Source of the DNA: Deltaproteobacteria bacterium
Lineage (GTDB): Bacteria > Desulfobacterota > Deferrimicrobia > Deferrimicrobiales > Deferrimicrobiaceae
Assembly (NCBI GenBank): GCA_021815305.1
Contig: JAKAHC010000003.1
Span: 248,001 to 312,000 of the forward strand
DNA: 64,000 nucleotides
Direction: 5' to 3'
Part shown: piece by piece, positions 46,849 through 55,062 of the stretch
Layout: every line of letters begins with the position of its first letter
Numbering within the stretch: position 1 is the stretch's first letter
The notes under the pieces: model-generated
Database searches by the model: none
What the model saw: only the letters and a program-made list of their open reading frames with translations
Told to the model about the DNA's origin: nothing
Translations under genes and position numbers: made by a program

Positions 46849-47124
46849 GGCGGTCCCTCTCGGCGTAATCCGTTCCTGTTTCCGGGCCTTCTTTTCGCTT
46901 CGCACGGATACCCTCTCTCCGCTACGGCTTGACGGCCGTCCCTGGCCGTCTTCGCCTGCGCAGTCGCTCCTTCTCGGCCTCCTTGCCTCCAGTTCGCGAC
47001 TGACGCCGCTGCGAGAGGATATCCGTCCTCCGCGGAAGGCCCGGGTGTAACTGATACCGTTACGAGGGGACAAGCCCGGTCGGATCGCGATGAGAGCCTT
47101 TCTCGCACAAGGGTTTCCACCGCC
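46849..47124. ncRNA. Candidate structured RNA: nested inverted repeats
   Basis: This gene-free stretch holds collinear nested pairings: GGCGGT/ACCGCC (46849-46854 with 47119-47124), CCGGGCCTTC/GAAGGCCCGG (46882-46891 with 47035-47044, perfect) and CGGATACCCTCTC/GAGAGGATATCCG (46905-46917 with 47013-47025, one mismatch). Inside the last pair are two hairpins, GACGGCC/GGCCGTC (46931-46950) and CAGTCGC/GCGACTG (46961-47002). A further hairpin is GTAAC/GTTAC (47047-47063). This is the pattern of a branched RNA, but a fold-back DNA element would look the same. No known RNA family was recognised, and the strand is undecided. Confidence 0.4.
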
Positions 47125-47182
47125 GCCGTGGCGTTAGTCTCCCCTCTCCTGCCTTCCTGCGGGGCGATCTGCAAAGCTTGGA

Positions 47183-48166
47183 TTATTCGAATCGAAACTT
47201 GCTTCCTTCGAGATAGGGCTCCACACAGTCGATTGCCAGCCACCGTCTGCCGAGTCTCTCCGCCACCGCTCCGGCGGTGTTCGAGCCGCAAAACGGATCA
47301 ACTACCACGTCACCTTCGTCCGTCAACAGTTTGATGAAAAATTCCGGAAGTGCTGCGGGGAACCTTGCCGGATGGATGGATATTCCTGCTTCCTTGCATC
47401 GCTTGGTATAGGAGTCTGTCGCGGAGTTGTTTCCAAACTTGAGCATGTCTTCCGGAAGAACCAGATCTTCCACGACGTTCGATGGGATAGATCCCCCCGC
47501 GTCGATTTTGTCGAAGGATGCCTTGATGTTGTGACCCGAGGGGCGCACGGTAGTCCTTACCCCCCGCTGGTTTAATCGGATCATATCTCTGCTGTAGGAC
47601 TTCAACACCTTCCTGTTGTCGGCCTTCGGCCAAGGCGTCTTAGATAGCCACCATACGTACTCAACGGAATCCTTGACTCGTACGCGGCGTACGTTGACCC
47701 ACTCCGCGGGCGTAGGCATCTTGGCGGGGTTGTACCAGAAGCATTCCTGCGCAAGATGAAAGCCCACCTCTTCAACTAGGGCGATCAATAACTTGAAGTG
47801 GTACAGGGAGCGAGTGGGCTCTCGAGGGTTGTAGCTCCCGCCGATGTTCAGCACGAAGCTGCCATCGTCGGAGAGAATGCGGTGAATCTCCCGGGCGAAC
47901 CCAAGAAACCACCCAACGTACTCGGGCTTCTCTACGTTCCCGTATTCCTTTTTGAAGTGGAGCGCGTACGGCGGCGAGGTAAATACCAGATTCACCGCTC
48001 CGTTCGCAATCCCCCCCAGGACGTCGCGGGAATCTCCGAGGTAGGCGGCCCCGATGTGCGTGGTGTAAAAGGGATGGATATTACGAGCTAAGGATTGAGG
48101 GTGGGGTTTGTCCTGTATCCCTAGGATGCCTTGAACGACTTTGGTGGATTTAAGAATGGTGCTCAA
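47183..48166 (-). CDS. DNA methyltransferase (beta-class, N4-cytosine/N6-adenine type)
   Basis: A 327-residue methyltransferase. The catalytic motif TSPPY (residues 63-67) comes first and the SAM-binding [10 protein letters not shown] (from residue 290) last, the beta-class order; a Ser-Pro-Pro-Tyr motif usually means N4-methylcytosine. [26 protein letters not shown] lies between them (quoted in part of the family's central region). The start is a TTG at 48166 after GAGGGCAGGGCAAGG. Base composition is clearly less GC-rich than in surrounding genes, pointing to transfer. No restriction endonuclease is adjacent, so it looks like an orphan methylase. Target sequence unknown. Confidence 0.85.
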   Translation of the reverse strand: MSTILKSTKVVQGILGIQDKPHPQSLARNIHPFYTTHIGAAYLGDSRDVLGGIANGAVNLVFTSPPYALHFKKEYGNVEKPEYVGWFLGFAREIHRILSDDGSFVLNIGGSYNPREPTRSLYHFKLLIALVEEVGFHLAQECFWYNPAKMPTPAEWVNVRRVRVKDSVEYVWWLSKTPWPKADNRKVLKSYSRDMIRLNQRGVRTTVRPSGHNIKASFDKIDAGGSIPSNVVEDLVLPEDMLKFGNNSATDSYTKRCKEAGISIHPARFPAALPEFFIKLLTDEGDVVVDPFCGSNTAGAVAERLGRRWLAIDCVEPYLEGSKFRFE

Positions 48167-48209
48167 CCTTGCCCTGCCCTCGTTTTTCTGAAATTATAGC
48201 GTATTAAAA

Positions 48210-48237
48210 ATGGTAGCGAATAGGTTTACATTGTCAA
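48210..48237 (-). promoter_or_regulatory. Possible promoter of the methyltransferase gene
   Basis: Minus-strand TTGACA (48232-48237) and TACCAT (48210-48215) are 16 bp apart and would give a leader of about 38 nt. A TATAAT (minus strand, about 48194-48199) closer to the gene is an alternative -10 without a matching -35. The box overlaps the start of the divergent small HTH gene, so the two could interfere or be co-regulated. Confidence 0.35.
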
Positions 48238-48449
48238 CCGATATGTTGGGGTCGTCGAAAAATCTATCCCGATGGATCTCACAGGCCGAGGCCGCACGAA
48301 GGCGCGGGGTTAGTAGACAGGCAATCGCAAAACTCGTCAAGTTGGGGCGCCTTAAGACGCTGGTTATCGGGGGGCGTACGTTCGTTCACCGCGACGAAGT
48401 GACGACCTTCGCGCCGAAAACCGCCGGAAGACCAAAAGCGAAAAAATGA
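48210..48449 (+). CDS. Small helix-turn-helix (excisionase/MerR-like) protein
   Basis: A 79-residue basic protein. [28 protein letters not shown] (helix-turn-helix) followed by [13 protein letters not shown] is the winged-helix signature of excisionase-type and HTH_17 proteins. It is divergent from the methyltransferase with 43 bp between starts. No strong ribosome site is seen; Met12 (48243) is an alternative start. It may regulate the methyltransferase or be a remnant of a mobile module. Confidence 0.6.
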   Translation: MVANRFTLSTDMLGSSKNLSRWISQAEAARRRGVSRQAIAKLVKLGRLKTLVIGGRTFVHRDEVTTFAPKTAGRPKAKK

Positions 48450-48661
48450 CGAATATCGATCTGTTGGAAGTCCTCAAGCGGTTAGAGTCTCTCGATGCGA
48501 ATGAGCGTCAGGAAGTGTTCAACCATCTGAGGAAGACCATCCACATACATGCGCTGGAAGAAAAGTGGAAGCCGAACGAGGACTGGACGGACGACTTTTC
48601 GACATCCATTGAATGGCTCAGGGAAGGAAGAACCAAAACCATCTATCCGGGCAAGATGTAG
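48446..48661 (+). CDS. Small protein of unknown function
   Basis: A 71-residue charged protein overlapping the HTH gene by ATGA, so translation is probably coupled. The N-terminal half ([23 protein letters not shown]) looks helical, while the C-terminal half is Trp/Asp-rich. The shape recalls small antitoxin-like partners, but no toxin is adjacent and I do not recognise a family. The 232 bp that follow (48662-48893) contain no supported gene. Confidence 0.45.
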   Translation: MTNIDLLEVLKRLESLDANERQEVFNHLRKTIHIHALEEKWKPNEDWTDDFSTSIEWLREGRTKTIYPGKM

Positions 48662-48893
48662 GGATCTCCCGCCTCTCTTCCTTACCATCGCCGAATAACG
48701 GCAGTCCGTCATGTCATATGCAAACCTGGAGGGATTCCCTGTCCCCAGGGCGGCGGCGCGACAAAGACCCGCAGCCGAAAGGAGCTACCTCATGGATGGC
48801 GAACGAGGCGTCCCTGCAGGGAAGGGTCCCGCGCGGAGGGAAGCGCTCCTTGCGCCGGATTCGGAGGCGGGCGGGAAGGTGGGGACGGCGGGG

Positions 48894-49271
48894 CTACTCC
48901 TCGACGAACGCCTCGTAATCCTCGAAGCTCATCAGCCGCTCGAGCTCCTCGGGGTCGTCGATCTCGATGTCGACGAGCCACCCCTTCCCGTAGGGGTCGA
49001 TGTTGATCAGCGAGGGATCCTCCAGGATCCCCTCGTTCACGGCGCGGATCGTTCCGGTGACGGGGCAGGCCAGCTCGACCACGGTCTTCTGGGATTCCAT
49101 CTCGCCGAAGGTGTCGCCGTTCTCGAGGAACTTCCCGACTTCGCCCAGGGTGCCGGAGATGATCTCACCGAGCTGCTCCTGCGCGTAGTCGGAGAGGCCG
49201 ATGCGCACGGTCTGGCCCATCTCCAGAATCCAGAGATGGTCCTCGGAGAATCTCAGGGCTGTCTCGTCCAT
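48894..49271 (-). CDS. gcvH: Glycine cleavage system H protein
   Basis: A 125-residue lipoyl carrier. The lipoylated residue is Lys62 in MESQKTVVE, and WILEMGQTVRIGLSDYAQEQLGEI matches the family N-terminal half (partly quoted). It carries the aminomethyl group in glycine cleavage. No gcvT or gcvP is within the window. It lies 71 bp behind the methylene-THF reductase fusion and could share its transcript, linking it to one-carbon metabolism. GcvH paralogues also serve in lipoate transfer. Confidence 0.93.
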   Translation of the reverse strand: MDETALRFSEDHLWILEMGQTVRIGLSDYAQEQLGEIISGTLGEVGKFLENGDTFGEMESQKTVVELACPVTGTIRAVNEGILEDPSLINIDPYGKGWLVDIEIDDPEELERLMSFEDYEAFVEE

Positions 49272-49342
49272 ACCGTGTTAGTTTACAGGCACTCGTGCCA
49301 TGGTTGTCAACAACTGCGGCGGGAATGTTTTTCCCGTCCGCG

Positions 49343-51157
49343 TCAGGAACTCATTCCGAGAACGGCCAGCGCGGTTTCCACCTGGCCCAGCGGGGCGCTC
49401 ACCTGGAATCCGCCGACCCGGTCCCGGATCTGGCCGATGATCCCGCGGGCGATCTCGATCCCGGCCCTGCGTCCGTCCTCCCGCGTCCTGCAGCGGGACA
49501 TCCTGTCGAGGATCGCCTGCGGAACGACCACCCCGGGGACCTCGTTGTTCATGAACTCGGCGTTCTTGAAGCTCAGCAGGGGCCAGACCCCCGCGAGGAC
49601 CGGGATCCTCCTGGGGTACGTTTCCACGCGGTCGAGGAAGCGCAGCAGCGCGCCGGGGTCGAACACCGGCTGGGTGATGGCGAACTCCGCCCCGGCGTCG
49701 ATCTTGCGGTAATACCGGTCGATCTCCCGCTCGAGGTCCACCGCGCACGGGTTGGCGCCCACGCCGATGAAGAGGCCCGTGGGCGGGTCGATCGGGTTGC
49801 CCCCGATGTCGAAGCCGTGGTTCAGGTTGTTGGCCATCTGGACGAGGCCGATGGCGTCCACGTCGAACACGCCGGTCACGTCCGGGTAATCCCCGAGTTT
49901 CGGGGGGTCCCCCGTGATGATGAGGAAGTTGGCGAGCTTCGCCGCGTACCCTCCCAGAAGGTCCGACTGCATGCCGATGAGGTTGCGGTCCCGGCAGCAG
50001 TAGTGCAGGATCGGCTCGATCCCGACCTCCCTCAGGATGGTGATCGCGGAGATCATGGGGGAGACCCGCGCGCTCGCGCGAGGTCCGTCCGGGATGTTGA
50101 TCGCGTCGACGCCCGCTTCCGCGCACCGCCTCGCCTTGGCCAGCATCGCCGTCATGTCGCTCGACTTCGGCGGGACCAGCTCCACGGACGTCACCTTCCG
50201 CCCGGAGAGAAGCTTTTCCGCCAGGCGGGACTTCTTCTCCGGGGGTACGGCGTAGACCAGCGCCTCCTGCCGGAGGAGCGGCTTCACTTCCACGTGGCGC
50301 TTCACGCCGCTTAAGGATTTGATCGCCCGCGCCGCCATGCGGATGTGGGCCGGGGTGGTCCCGCAGCATCCCCCTACGCCCCTCACGCCGAGCTCGATGT
50401 ACTTCTTCGCGTACTCGGTGAAATATTCCGGGCTGGTCAGGTAGATCACCCTCCCGCTGATCTCCCGCGGGAGCCCCGCGTTCGGCATGACGACCACGGG
50501 CTTCGAGGCGTGGGGGAGGACCGCCTGGAGGGCGTCGAACGTGCCGGAGGGTCCGGTTCCGCAGTTGATCCCGAGGATGTCCACGTTCCCGTCTTCGGAC
50601 AGCGCCGACGCCATCGTCTCCGCCCTTGTCCCCATCGCCGTCTCTCCCCGCTCGTTCAGGACGAAGGAGGCGAGGACGGGGACGCCGAAGGCTTTCGCGA
50701 CGCGCGCGGCCAGCTGCAGTTCGTTCAGGTTGGAGAAGGTCTCGAGGAGAAAGAGGTCCACCCCCTCCGCGGCCAGGGCCGCCATCTGGACCCGGAACGC
50801 CTCCTCGACCTCCGCCACGAACGTCTCGGGGATCTGTTGGCGGGAGTCGGTGCACGGGCCCACGGAGCCGGCGACGAACACCCCGTCTCCCGCCGCCTCG
50901 CGGGCGAGCCGCACCGCCGCCCGGTTGATCGCCTCGGTCCGGTCCGAAAGGCCGTACGGTTTGAGCTTGATCGGGTTGGCGCCGAAGGTGTTCGTCTCGA
51001 TGACCTCGGCCCCCGCCTCCACGTAGTCCCGGTGGATCTGGAGGATGAGCTTCGGATTCGTGAGGCACAGCTCGTCGTAGCAGGTGTGGATGAACACACC
51101 CCGATCATAGATCACCGTCCCCATGCCTCCGTCGAAGACGAGGGGAGACTCCTTCAT
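49343..51157 (-). CDS. Bifunctional homocysteine S-methyltransferase / 5,10-methylene-THF reductase
   Basis: A 604-residue fusion like Bacillus YitJ. Residues 1-290 are a homocysteine methyltransferase domain (LVFDGGMGTVIYDRG, ETNTFGANPIKL, zinc site GGCCGTTPAH). Residues about 310-604 are a MetF-type reductase barrel (SVELVPPKSSD, LHYCCRDRN, LGGYAAKLANFLIITGDPP). The ATG at 51157 lacks a ribosome site; an in-frame CTG at 51175 has GGAG 5 nt upstream and gives a more family-like N-terminus (DLLARMKESPLVF). It lies about 20 bp after the rubredoxin gene and makes methyl-THF for metH. Confidence 0.9.
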   Translation of the reverse strand: MKESPLVFDGGMGTVIYDRGVFIHTCYDELCLTNPKLILQIHRDYVEAGAEVIETNTFGANPIKLKPYGLSDRTEAINRAAVRLAREAAGDGVFVAGSVGPCTDSRQQIPETFVAEVEEAFRVQMAALAAEGVDLFLLETFSNLNELQLAARVAKAFGVPVLASFVLNERGETAMGTRAETMASALSEDGNVDILGINCGTGPSGTFDALQAVLPHASKPVVVMPNAGLPREISGRVIYLTSPEYFTEYAKKYIELGVRGVGGCCGTTPAHIRMAARAIKSLSGVKRHVEVKPLLRQEALVYAVPPEKKSRLAEKLLSGRKVTSVELVPPKSSDMTAMLAKARRCAEAGVDAINIPDGPRASARVSPMISAITILREVGIEPILHYCCRDRNLIGMQSDLLGGYAAKLANFLIITGDPPKLGDYPDVTGVFDVDAIGLVQMANNLNHGFDIGGNPIDPPTGLFIGVGANPCAVDLEREIDRYYRKIDAGAEFAITQPVFDPGALLRFLDRVETYPRRIPVLAGVWPLLSFKNAEFMNNEVPGVVVPQAILDRMSRCRTREDGRRAGIEIARGIIGQIRDRVGGFQVSAPLGQVETALAVLGMSS

Positions 51158-51177
51158 GCGCGCGAGAAGGTCCAGGG

Positions 51178-51339
51178 CTACTCCAGCTCGTCGAATGCGG
51201 ATTTCGGGGCGTAGCACATCGGACAGACCCAACCCGGGGGAAGCCGGTCGAACGGCGTCCCCGGCGGGACGCCGTTCATCGGGTCTCCCGCCTGCGGGTC
51301 GTAGACGTAGCCGCAGTTCGTGCAGATGTATTTCCCGAT
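51178..51339 (-). CDS. Rubredoxin with apparent ATC start codon
   Basis: A 53-residue rubredoxin. Both iron knuckles are present: [12 protein letters not shown] (Cys6, Cys9) and [16 protein letters not shown] (Cys39, Cys42), joined by the family's [13 protein letters not shown]. The reading frame has no ATG, GTG or TTG between the upstream in-frame stop and the first knuckle. The codon in the expected initiator position (before Gly-Lys-Tyr) is ATC at 51339, with a perfect GGAGG 7 nt upstream. It sits 15 bp after metH and 20 bp before the methionine/THF fusion gene. Role: one-electron carrier, perhaps for reductive reactivation of MetH cobalamin (inferred). Confidence 0.85.
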   Translation of the reverse strand: MGKYICTNCGYVYDPQAGDPMNGVPPGTPFDRLPPGWVCPMCYAPKSAFDELE

Positions 51340-51354
51340 GGCCTTGCCTCCTTC

Positions 51355-54300
51355 CTACACGGCGAAATATTTCGCCTGGGGGTGGTGCACGACGATCGCC
51401 GAGGTGGTCTGCTCCGGCACCATCTCCATCGACTCCGTGAGCGTCACCCCGATCCGTCCCGGGTCGAGGAGCGCAAACACCGGCCGGTGGGCTTCCAGGT
51501 CCGGGCAGGAAGGGTAGCCGAAGCCGTACCGCGACCCCTGGTACTCCTGCACGACGTAGCCCGTGAAGGACGCGGGACGTTCCTCCCCGATGCCGAGCTC
51601 CCTGCGCATCGCCTCGTGCCAGTACTCCGCCAGCGCGTCGGTGACCTCCACTCCGAAGGCGTGCAGCAGCAGGTAGTCGTGGTACCGGTTCGCGTCGAAC
51701 AGATCCCGGGCCGCCCGGCCCATCTCCTCGCCGATGGTGGCGACGAAGAACCCTGCCACGTCCCCGCCCTCCCTTTCCGTCCGGAAATAGTCCGCGATGC
51801 AGAGGTGGGGGGGGGCTTTCTGCCGCGGGAAGGGGAACCGGAAATCCCGTCCCCCGTGCTCCACCGCGAGGGTGTCGCCGTCGGCGAAGCATCGGAACCA
51901 CCCGTAGGCGACCTTCGGCGCGAGAAGCCCCTCCGCGACGCCCCTGCGCTTCAGTTCCTCGTAGATCGGGCGGACCTTGCCGCGCACCAGCTCCGCATAC
52001 GCCTCCGAAGTCATCTTCCCGCGGCGGTAGCCCCAACGTCCCCGGAAGAGGGCCTGCTCGTTGATGTAGGGGTAGAGCAGCTCCGGGGAAATTCCCTCCA
52101 CCCGCCGGGCGCCGAAGAACGGCGGGACGGGCACCGGGTTGTCCCTCGCGACGGCGGCGCCTCGGGGTCCGGGGGTCATGGCGAGGGGGGCTGCCCCGGC
52201 ATCAAAGGTGGTGGAGGAGAGCGTCCCCGCCTCGAAATCGCGCATCGCCGAGAGGCCCGCGAAGGCGTCGGCGCAGTAGACCACCGGCCCCGGATACCCC
52301 GGGACGCAATCCTTCGCGACGAATTTCTCCGTGAGCGCCGCCCCCCCGAGGAGAACCGGCAGGGACAGCCCCGCGGCGGCGAACTGCGGCAGGTTCTCCC
52401 GCATCACGAGGGCGGATTTCACCAAAAGACCCGACAGCCCGATCACGTCCGCGCCGTGCTCGAGCGCCTTCTCGATGATCGTTTCCGCCGGCACCTTGAT
52501 CCCGAGGTTGATCACCCGGTAGCCGTTGTTCGACAGGATGATGTCCACCAGGTTCTTCCCGATGTCGTGGACGTCCCCGGCCACCGTGGCCAGCAGCACC
52601 TTGCGCCCCGCCTCCCGCTCGGCCTTCTCCAGGAAGGGGGCCAGGCGGTCCACTGCGCGCTTCATCACTTCGGCGGACTGCAGGACGAAGGGGAGGAGCA
52701 TCTCTCCCCGCCCGAACAGGTCTCCCACGCGCCGCATCGCGGGGACGAGCAGCTGGTTGATGATCGACGACGCGGAACGCCGCGACAGGAGGATCGCGAG
52801 GAGGTCTTCCAGCCCCTCCCTGTCGCCGGCCACCACCTTCGCCGTGAGTTCCTCCTCGGGGGAGAGGGCGGGAAGGTTCCGGCCCGTCGCCGGTTCCTCA
52901 GCGGATCCGGCATCGGCGAAGCGGCGGATGAAGGAGGAAAGGGGCGGCTCCCGCCCTTCCTCCCTGCGGTTGTAGATGAGGTCCAGGCATGCTTTCCGGT
53001 CGGCTTCCGGGATCTTCGACATCGGAAGGACCTTGCCGGCGTCGATGATCGCCGCGTCCAGCCCCGCGGCCACCGCCTCGTGCAGGAAGACGGAGTTCAG
53101 GATCCTGCGGGACGCGGGGGAGAGACCGAAGGAGACGTTGCTCACCCCGAGGACCGTGGAAACGCCCGGGAGTTCCGCCTTCACGCGCCGGATCGCCTCG
53201 AGGGTGTTCGCCGCGGCGTCGAACAGCGTGGCGTCGCCCGATCCGATGGTGAACGTGAGGACATCGAAGAGCAGGTCCGATGGGCGCAGCCCGTACCGGT
53301 CCACGGCCAGCGCGTGGATCGCCCTGGCCGTTTCGACCTTCTCCTCCACCGACAGGGCCATCCCCTTCTCGTGGATGGTGAGGGCGATGACCGCGCCGCC
53401 GTATTTCTTCGCCAGGCGGCAGACCCGGTCGAGGTTCTTCCCGCCGTCCTCCAGGTTCACCGAGTTGACCAGGCACCGTCCCGGGTGGATCTTCAGCGCG
53501 GCCTCGATGCAGTCGGGGGCGGTGGAATCGATGACCGCCGGGAGGTGGACCGACCTGGCGAAGAGGCGGACCATGGCGGATAGGTCCTCCTTCTCGTCGC
53601 GGCCGGCGTATGCCGTGCAGAGGTCCAGGGCGTGGGCGCCGTCTTCCTGCTGCTCGAGAGCGATCCGCAGGGCGCCCTGGTAGTCGTCCGCGAGGAGAAG
53701 CTCCCGGAACCTCTTCGAGCCGTTGGCGTTGCACCGCTCCCCGATGAGGAGCGGGGGGATCTCCTGGCGGATCTCCACGGCCTGGTAGAGGCTCCCCAGG
53801 GAAGGTTTGCCGGCGATGTCCCGCGGGGCGGGCGAGACTCCTTCGAGGCGTTTCCGCAGCTCCCGGATGTGGTCCGGGGTGGTCCCGCAGCACCCCCCGA
53901 CGATGGAAACCCCTTCCTCCCGCACGAAGGCTGCGAGCTGCTCCGCGAACGCCCCCGGGGAGAGGGGGTAGAACGTCCTGCCGTCGACCACCTGGGGGAT
54001 CCCCGCGTTGGGGATGCAGGAGACGCGCCCGGGGAAGTGGCGGCACAGGTACCGGATGTGGGAGGTCATCCCTTCGGGGCCGGTGGCGCAGTTCAGCCCC
54101 AGGGAAAAGACGGGGAACGGCTCGATGGCGGCCACCGCGGCGGCCACGTCCGTGCCGACGAGCATGGTCCCCGTGCTCTCGATCGTGAGGGAAACCATCA
54201 CGGGGACGTCCCGGTTCGCCGCCTCGAGGGCGTCGAAGCAGGAAACCAGGGCGATCTTCACCTGGAGGAGGTCCTGGCACGTCTCGACGATGAGGAGGTC

Positions 54301-54732
54301 CACCCCCGCCTCGGCCAGCGCCCGCACCTGCCCGGTCACCGCCCGGGCCATGCCGTCGTAGTCGATGTGCCCGAGGGAGGGAAGCTTCGTCGTCGGGCCG
54401 ATGGAGCCCGCCACCCAGGCTTTCCCTCCGGCCCGCCGGATGGCCTCGCGGGCGTTCGCGACGGCCGCCCGGTTGATCTCGTCGACCCGGTCCGCAAGCC
54501 CGTACTCCGCGAGGACGATCGCGTTCGCCCCGAAGGTGTTCGTCTCGAGGACTCCGGCCCCCGCGGCAAGGAACGACGCGTGCCACTCCCGGATCGTCTC
54601 CGGCGCGGAAAGATTGAGGAATTCGTTGCATCCTTCGCGCCCCTGCCAGGCGGACGCGGGGATGGCCATCCGCTGCAGGTTGGTCCCGCAGGCCCCGTCG
54701 AAAAGAAGAATGGTTTCGTCTCGAAGCGCCAT
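51355..54732 (-). CDS. metH: Cobalamin-dependent methionine synthase
   Basis: A 1125-residue MetH with all modules: homocysteine domain (1-300; LLFDGACGTNLQR, GGCCGTTPDH), pterin domain (about 330-590; GERCNANGSKRF), B12 domain with the cobalt-ligating His722 (DVHDIGKN), and the SAM-dependent activation domain (about 870-1125; GYPSCPDLE, the latter a reactivation signature). It methylates homocysteine using methyl-THF. The ATG at 54732 fits the family start (LRDETILLFDG). Its TAG precedes the rubredoxin ribosome site. Confidence 0.95.
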   Translation of the reverse strand: MALRDETILLFDGACGTNLQRMAIPASAWQGREGCNEFLNLSAPETIREWHASFLAAGAGVLETNTFGANAIVLAEYGLADRVDEINRAAVANAREAIRRAGGKAWVAGSIGPTTKLPSLGHIDYDGMARAVTGQVRALAEAGVDLLIVETCQDLLQVKIALVSCFDALEAANRDVPVMVSLTIESTGTMLVGTDVAAAVAAIEPFPVFSLGLNCATGPEGMTSHIRYLCRHFPGRVSCIPNAGIPQVVDGRTFYPLSPGAFAEQLAAFVREEGVSIVGGCCGTTPDHIRELRKRLEGVSPAPRDIAGKPSLGSLYQAVEIRQEIPPLLIGERCNANGSKRFRELLLADDYQGALRIALEQQEDGAHALDLCTAYAGRDEKEDLSAMVRLFARSVHLPAVIDSTAPDCIEAALKIHPGRCLVNSVNLEDGGKNLDRVCRLAKKYGGAVIALTIHEKGMALSVEEKVETARAIHALAVDRYGLRPSDLLFDVLTFTIGSGDATLFDAAANTLEAIRRVKAELPGVSTVLGVSNVSFGLSPASRRILNSVFLHEAVAAGLDAAIIDAGKVLPMSKIPEADRKACLDLIYNRREEGREPPLSSFIRRFADAGSAEEPATGRNLPALSPEEELTAKVVAGDREGLEDLLAILLSRRSASSIINQLLVPAMRRVGDLFGRGEMLLPFVLQSAEVMKRAVDRLAPFLEKAEREAGRKVLLATVAGDVHDIGKNLVDIILSNNGYRVINLGIKVPAETIIEKALEHGADVIGLSGLLVKSALVMRENLPQFAAAGLSLPVLLGGAALTEKFVAKDCVPGYPGPVVYCADAFAGLSAMRDFEAGTLSSTTFDAGAAPLAMTPGPRGAAVARDNPVPVPPFFGARRVEGISPELLYPYINEQALFRGRWGYRRGKMTSEAYAELVRGKVRPIYEELKRRGVAEGLLAPKVAYGWFRCFADGDTLAVEHGGRDFRFPFPRQKAPPHLCIADYFRTEREGGDVAGFFVATIGEEMGRAARDLFDANRYHDYLLLHAFGVEVTDALAEYWHEAMRRELGIGEERPASFTGYVVQEYQGSRYGFGYPSCPDLEAHRPVFALLDPGRIGVTLTESMEMVPEQTTSAIVVHHPQAKYFAV

Positions 54733-54755
54733 GGTTTCCCGTCCGTAAGCACTCA

Positions 54756-54784
54756 ATATTACGCCAGAAATCCTTCACAGTCAA
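54756..54784 (-). promoter_or_regulatory. Promoter of metH operon
   Basis: Minus-strand TTGACT (54779-54784) and TAATAT (54756-54761) are 17 bp apart, giving a leader of about 15-20 nt. The short leader leaves no room for a cobalamin or SAM riboswitch. Confidence 0.5.
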
Positions 54785-54801
54785 ACGGGTTTTCTTTGCC
54801 C

Positions 54802-54856
54802 TTGACTTGACGGAGGTTTTCCTGATAAACAGATAGGAACCGTGTATACGGTATAC
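54802..54856 (+). promoter_or_regulatory. Citrate synthase promoter region with two GTATAC sites
   Basis: TTGACT (54802-54807) and GATAAA (54824-54829) are 16 bp apart. Two GTATAC hexamers 7 bp apart (54844-54849 and 54851-54856) follow the likely start, as at the cytochrome promoters. The leader is about 220 nt and contains a 14-bp-period tandem repeat of CATCTCTGATCC (54895-54906, 54909-54920). Otherwise the 330-bp gap 54733-55062 holds no gene that I can see. Confidence 0.4.
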
Positions 54857-55062
54857 AGTATCCGGGCGTTGAAACGCATCGCTGCCGGTCCGTGCATCTC
54901 TGATCCTACATCTCTGATCCCAACATCATTGCATCGTTCGCGGTTCCGGTTCCACCTCATACGCAATATAGGGAACGCGCCAAGTGGAGGAGGTTTCCAA
55001 CGTTTAAGGCGGGGGGAGCACAGGTTTCCCCTGTTCCTTCCGCGCGAAAGGAGGTCGTGAGG

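Noticed and set aside
46789-47073. Minus-strand frame of about 94 codons in the gap after the cytochrome operon
   Set aside because: Arg/Ser/Gly-rich, runs through the nested inverted repeats and a terminator; better explained as non-coding.
48711-49712. Plus-strand frame opposite gcvH and the MTHFR fusion
   Set aside because: Antisense to two genes with intact catalytic motifs; no family similarity visible.
54733-55062. Possible cobalamin or SAM riboswitch at metH
   Set aside because: The predicted metH leader is only about 15-20 nt, and no B12-box or SAM-I core was seen.
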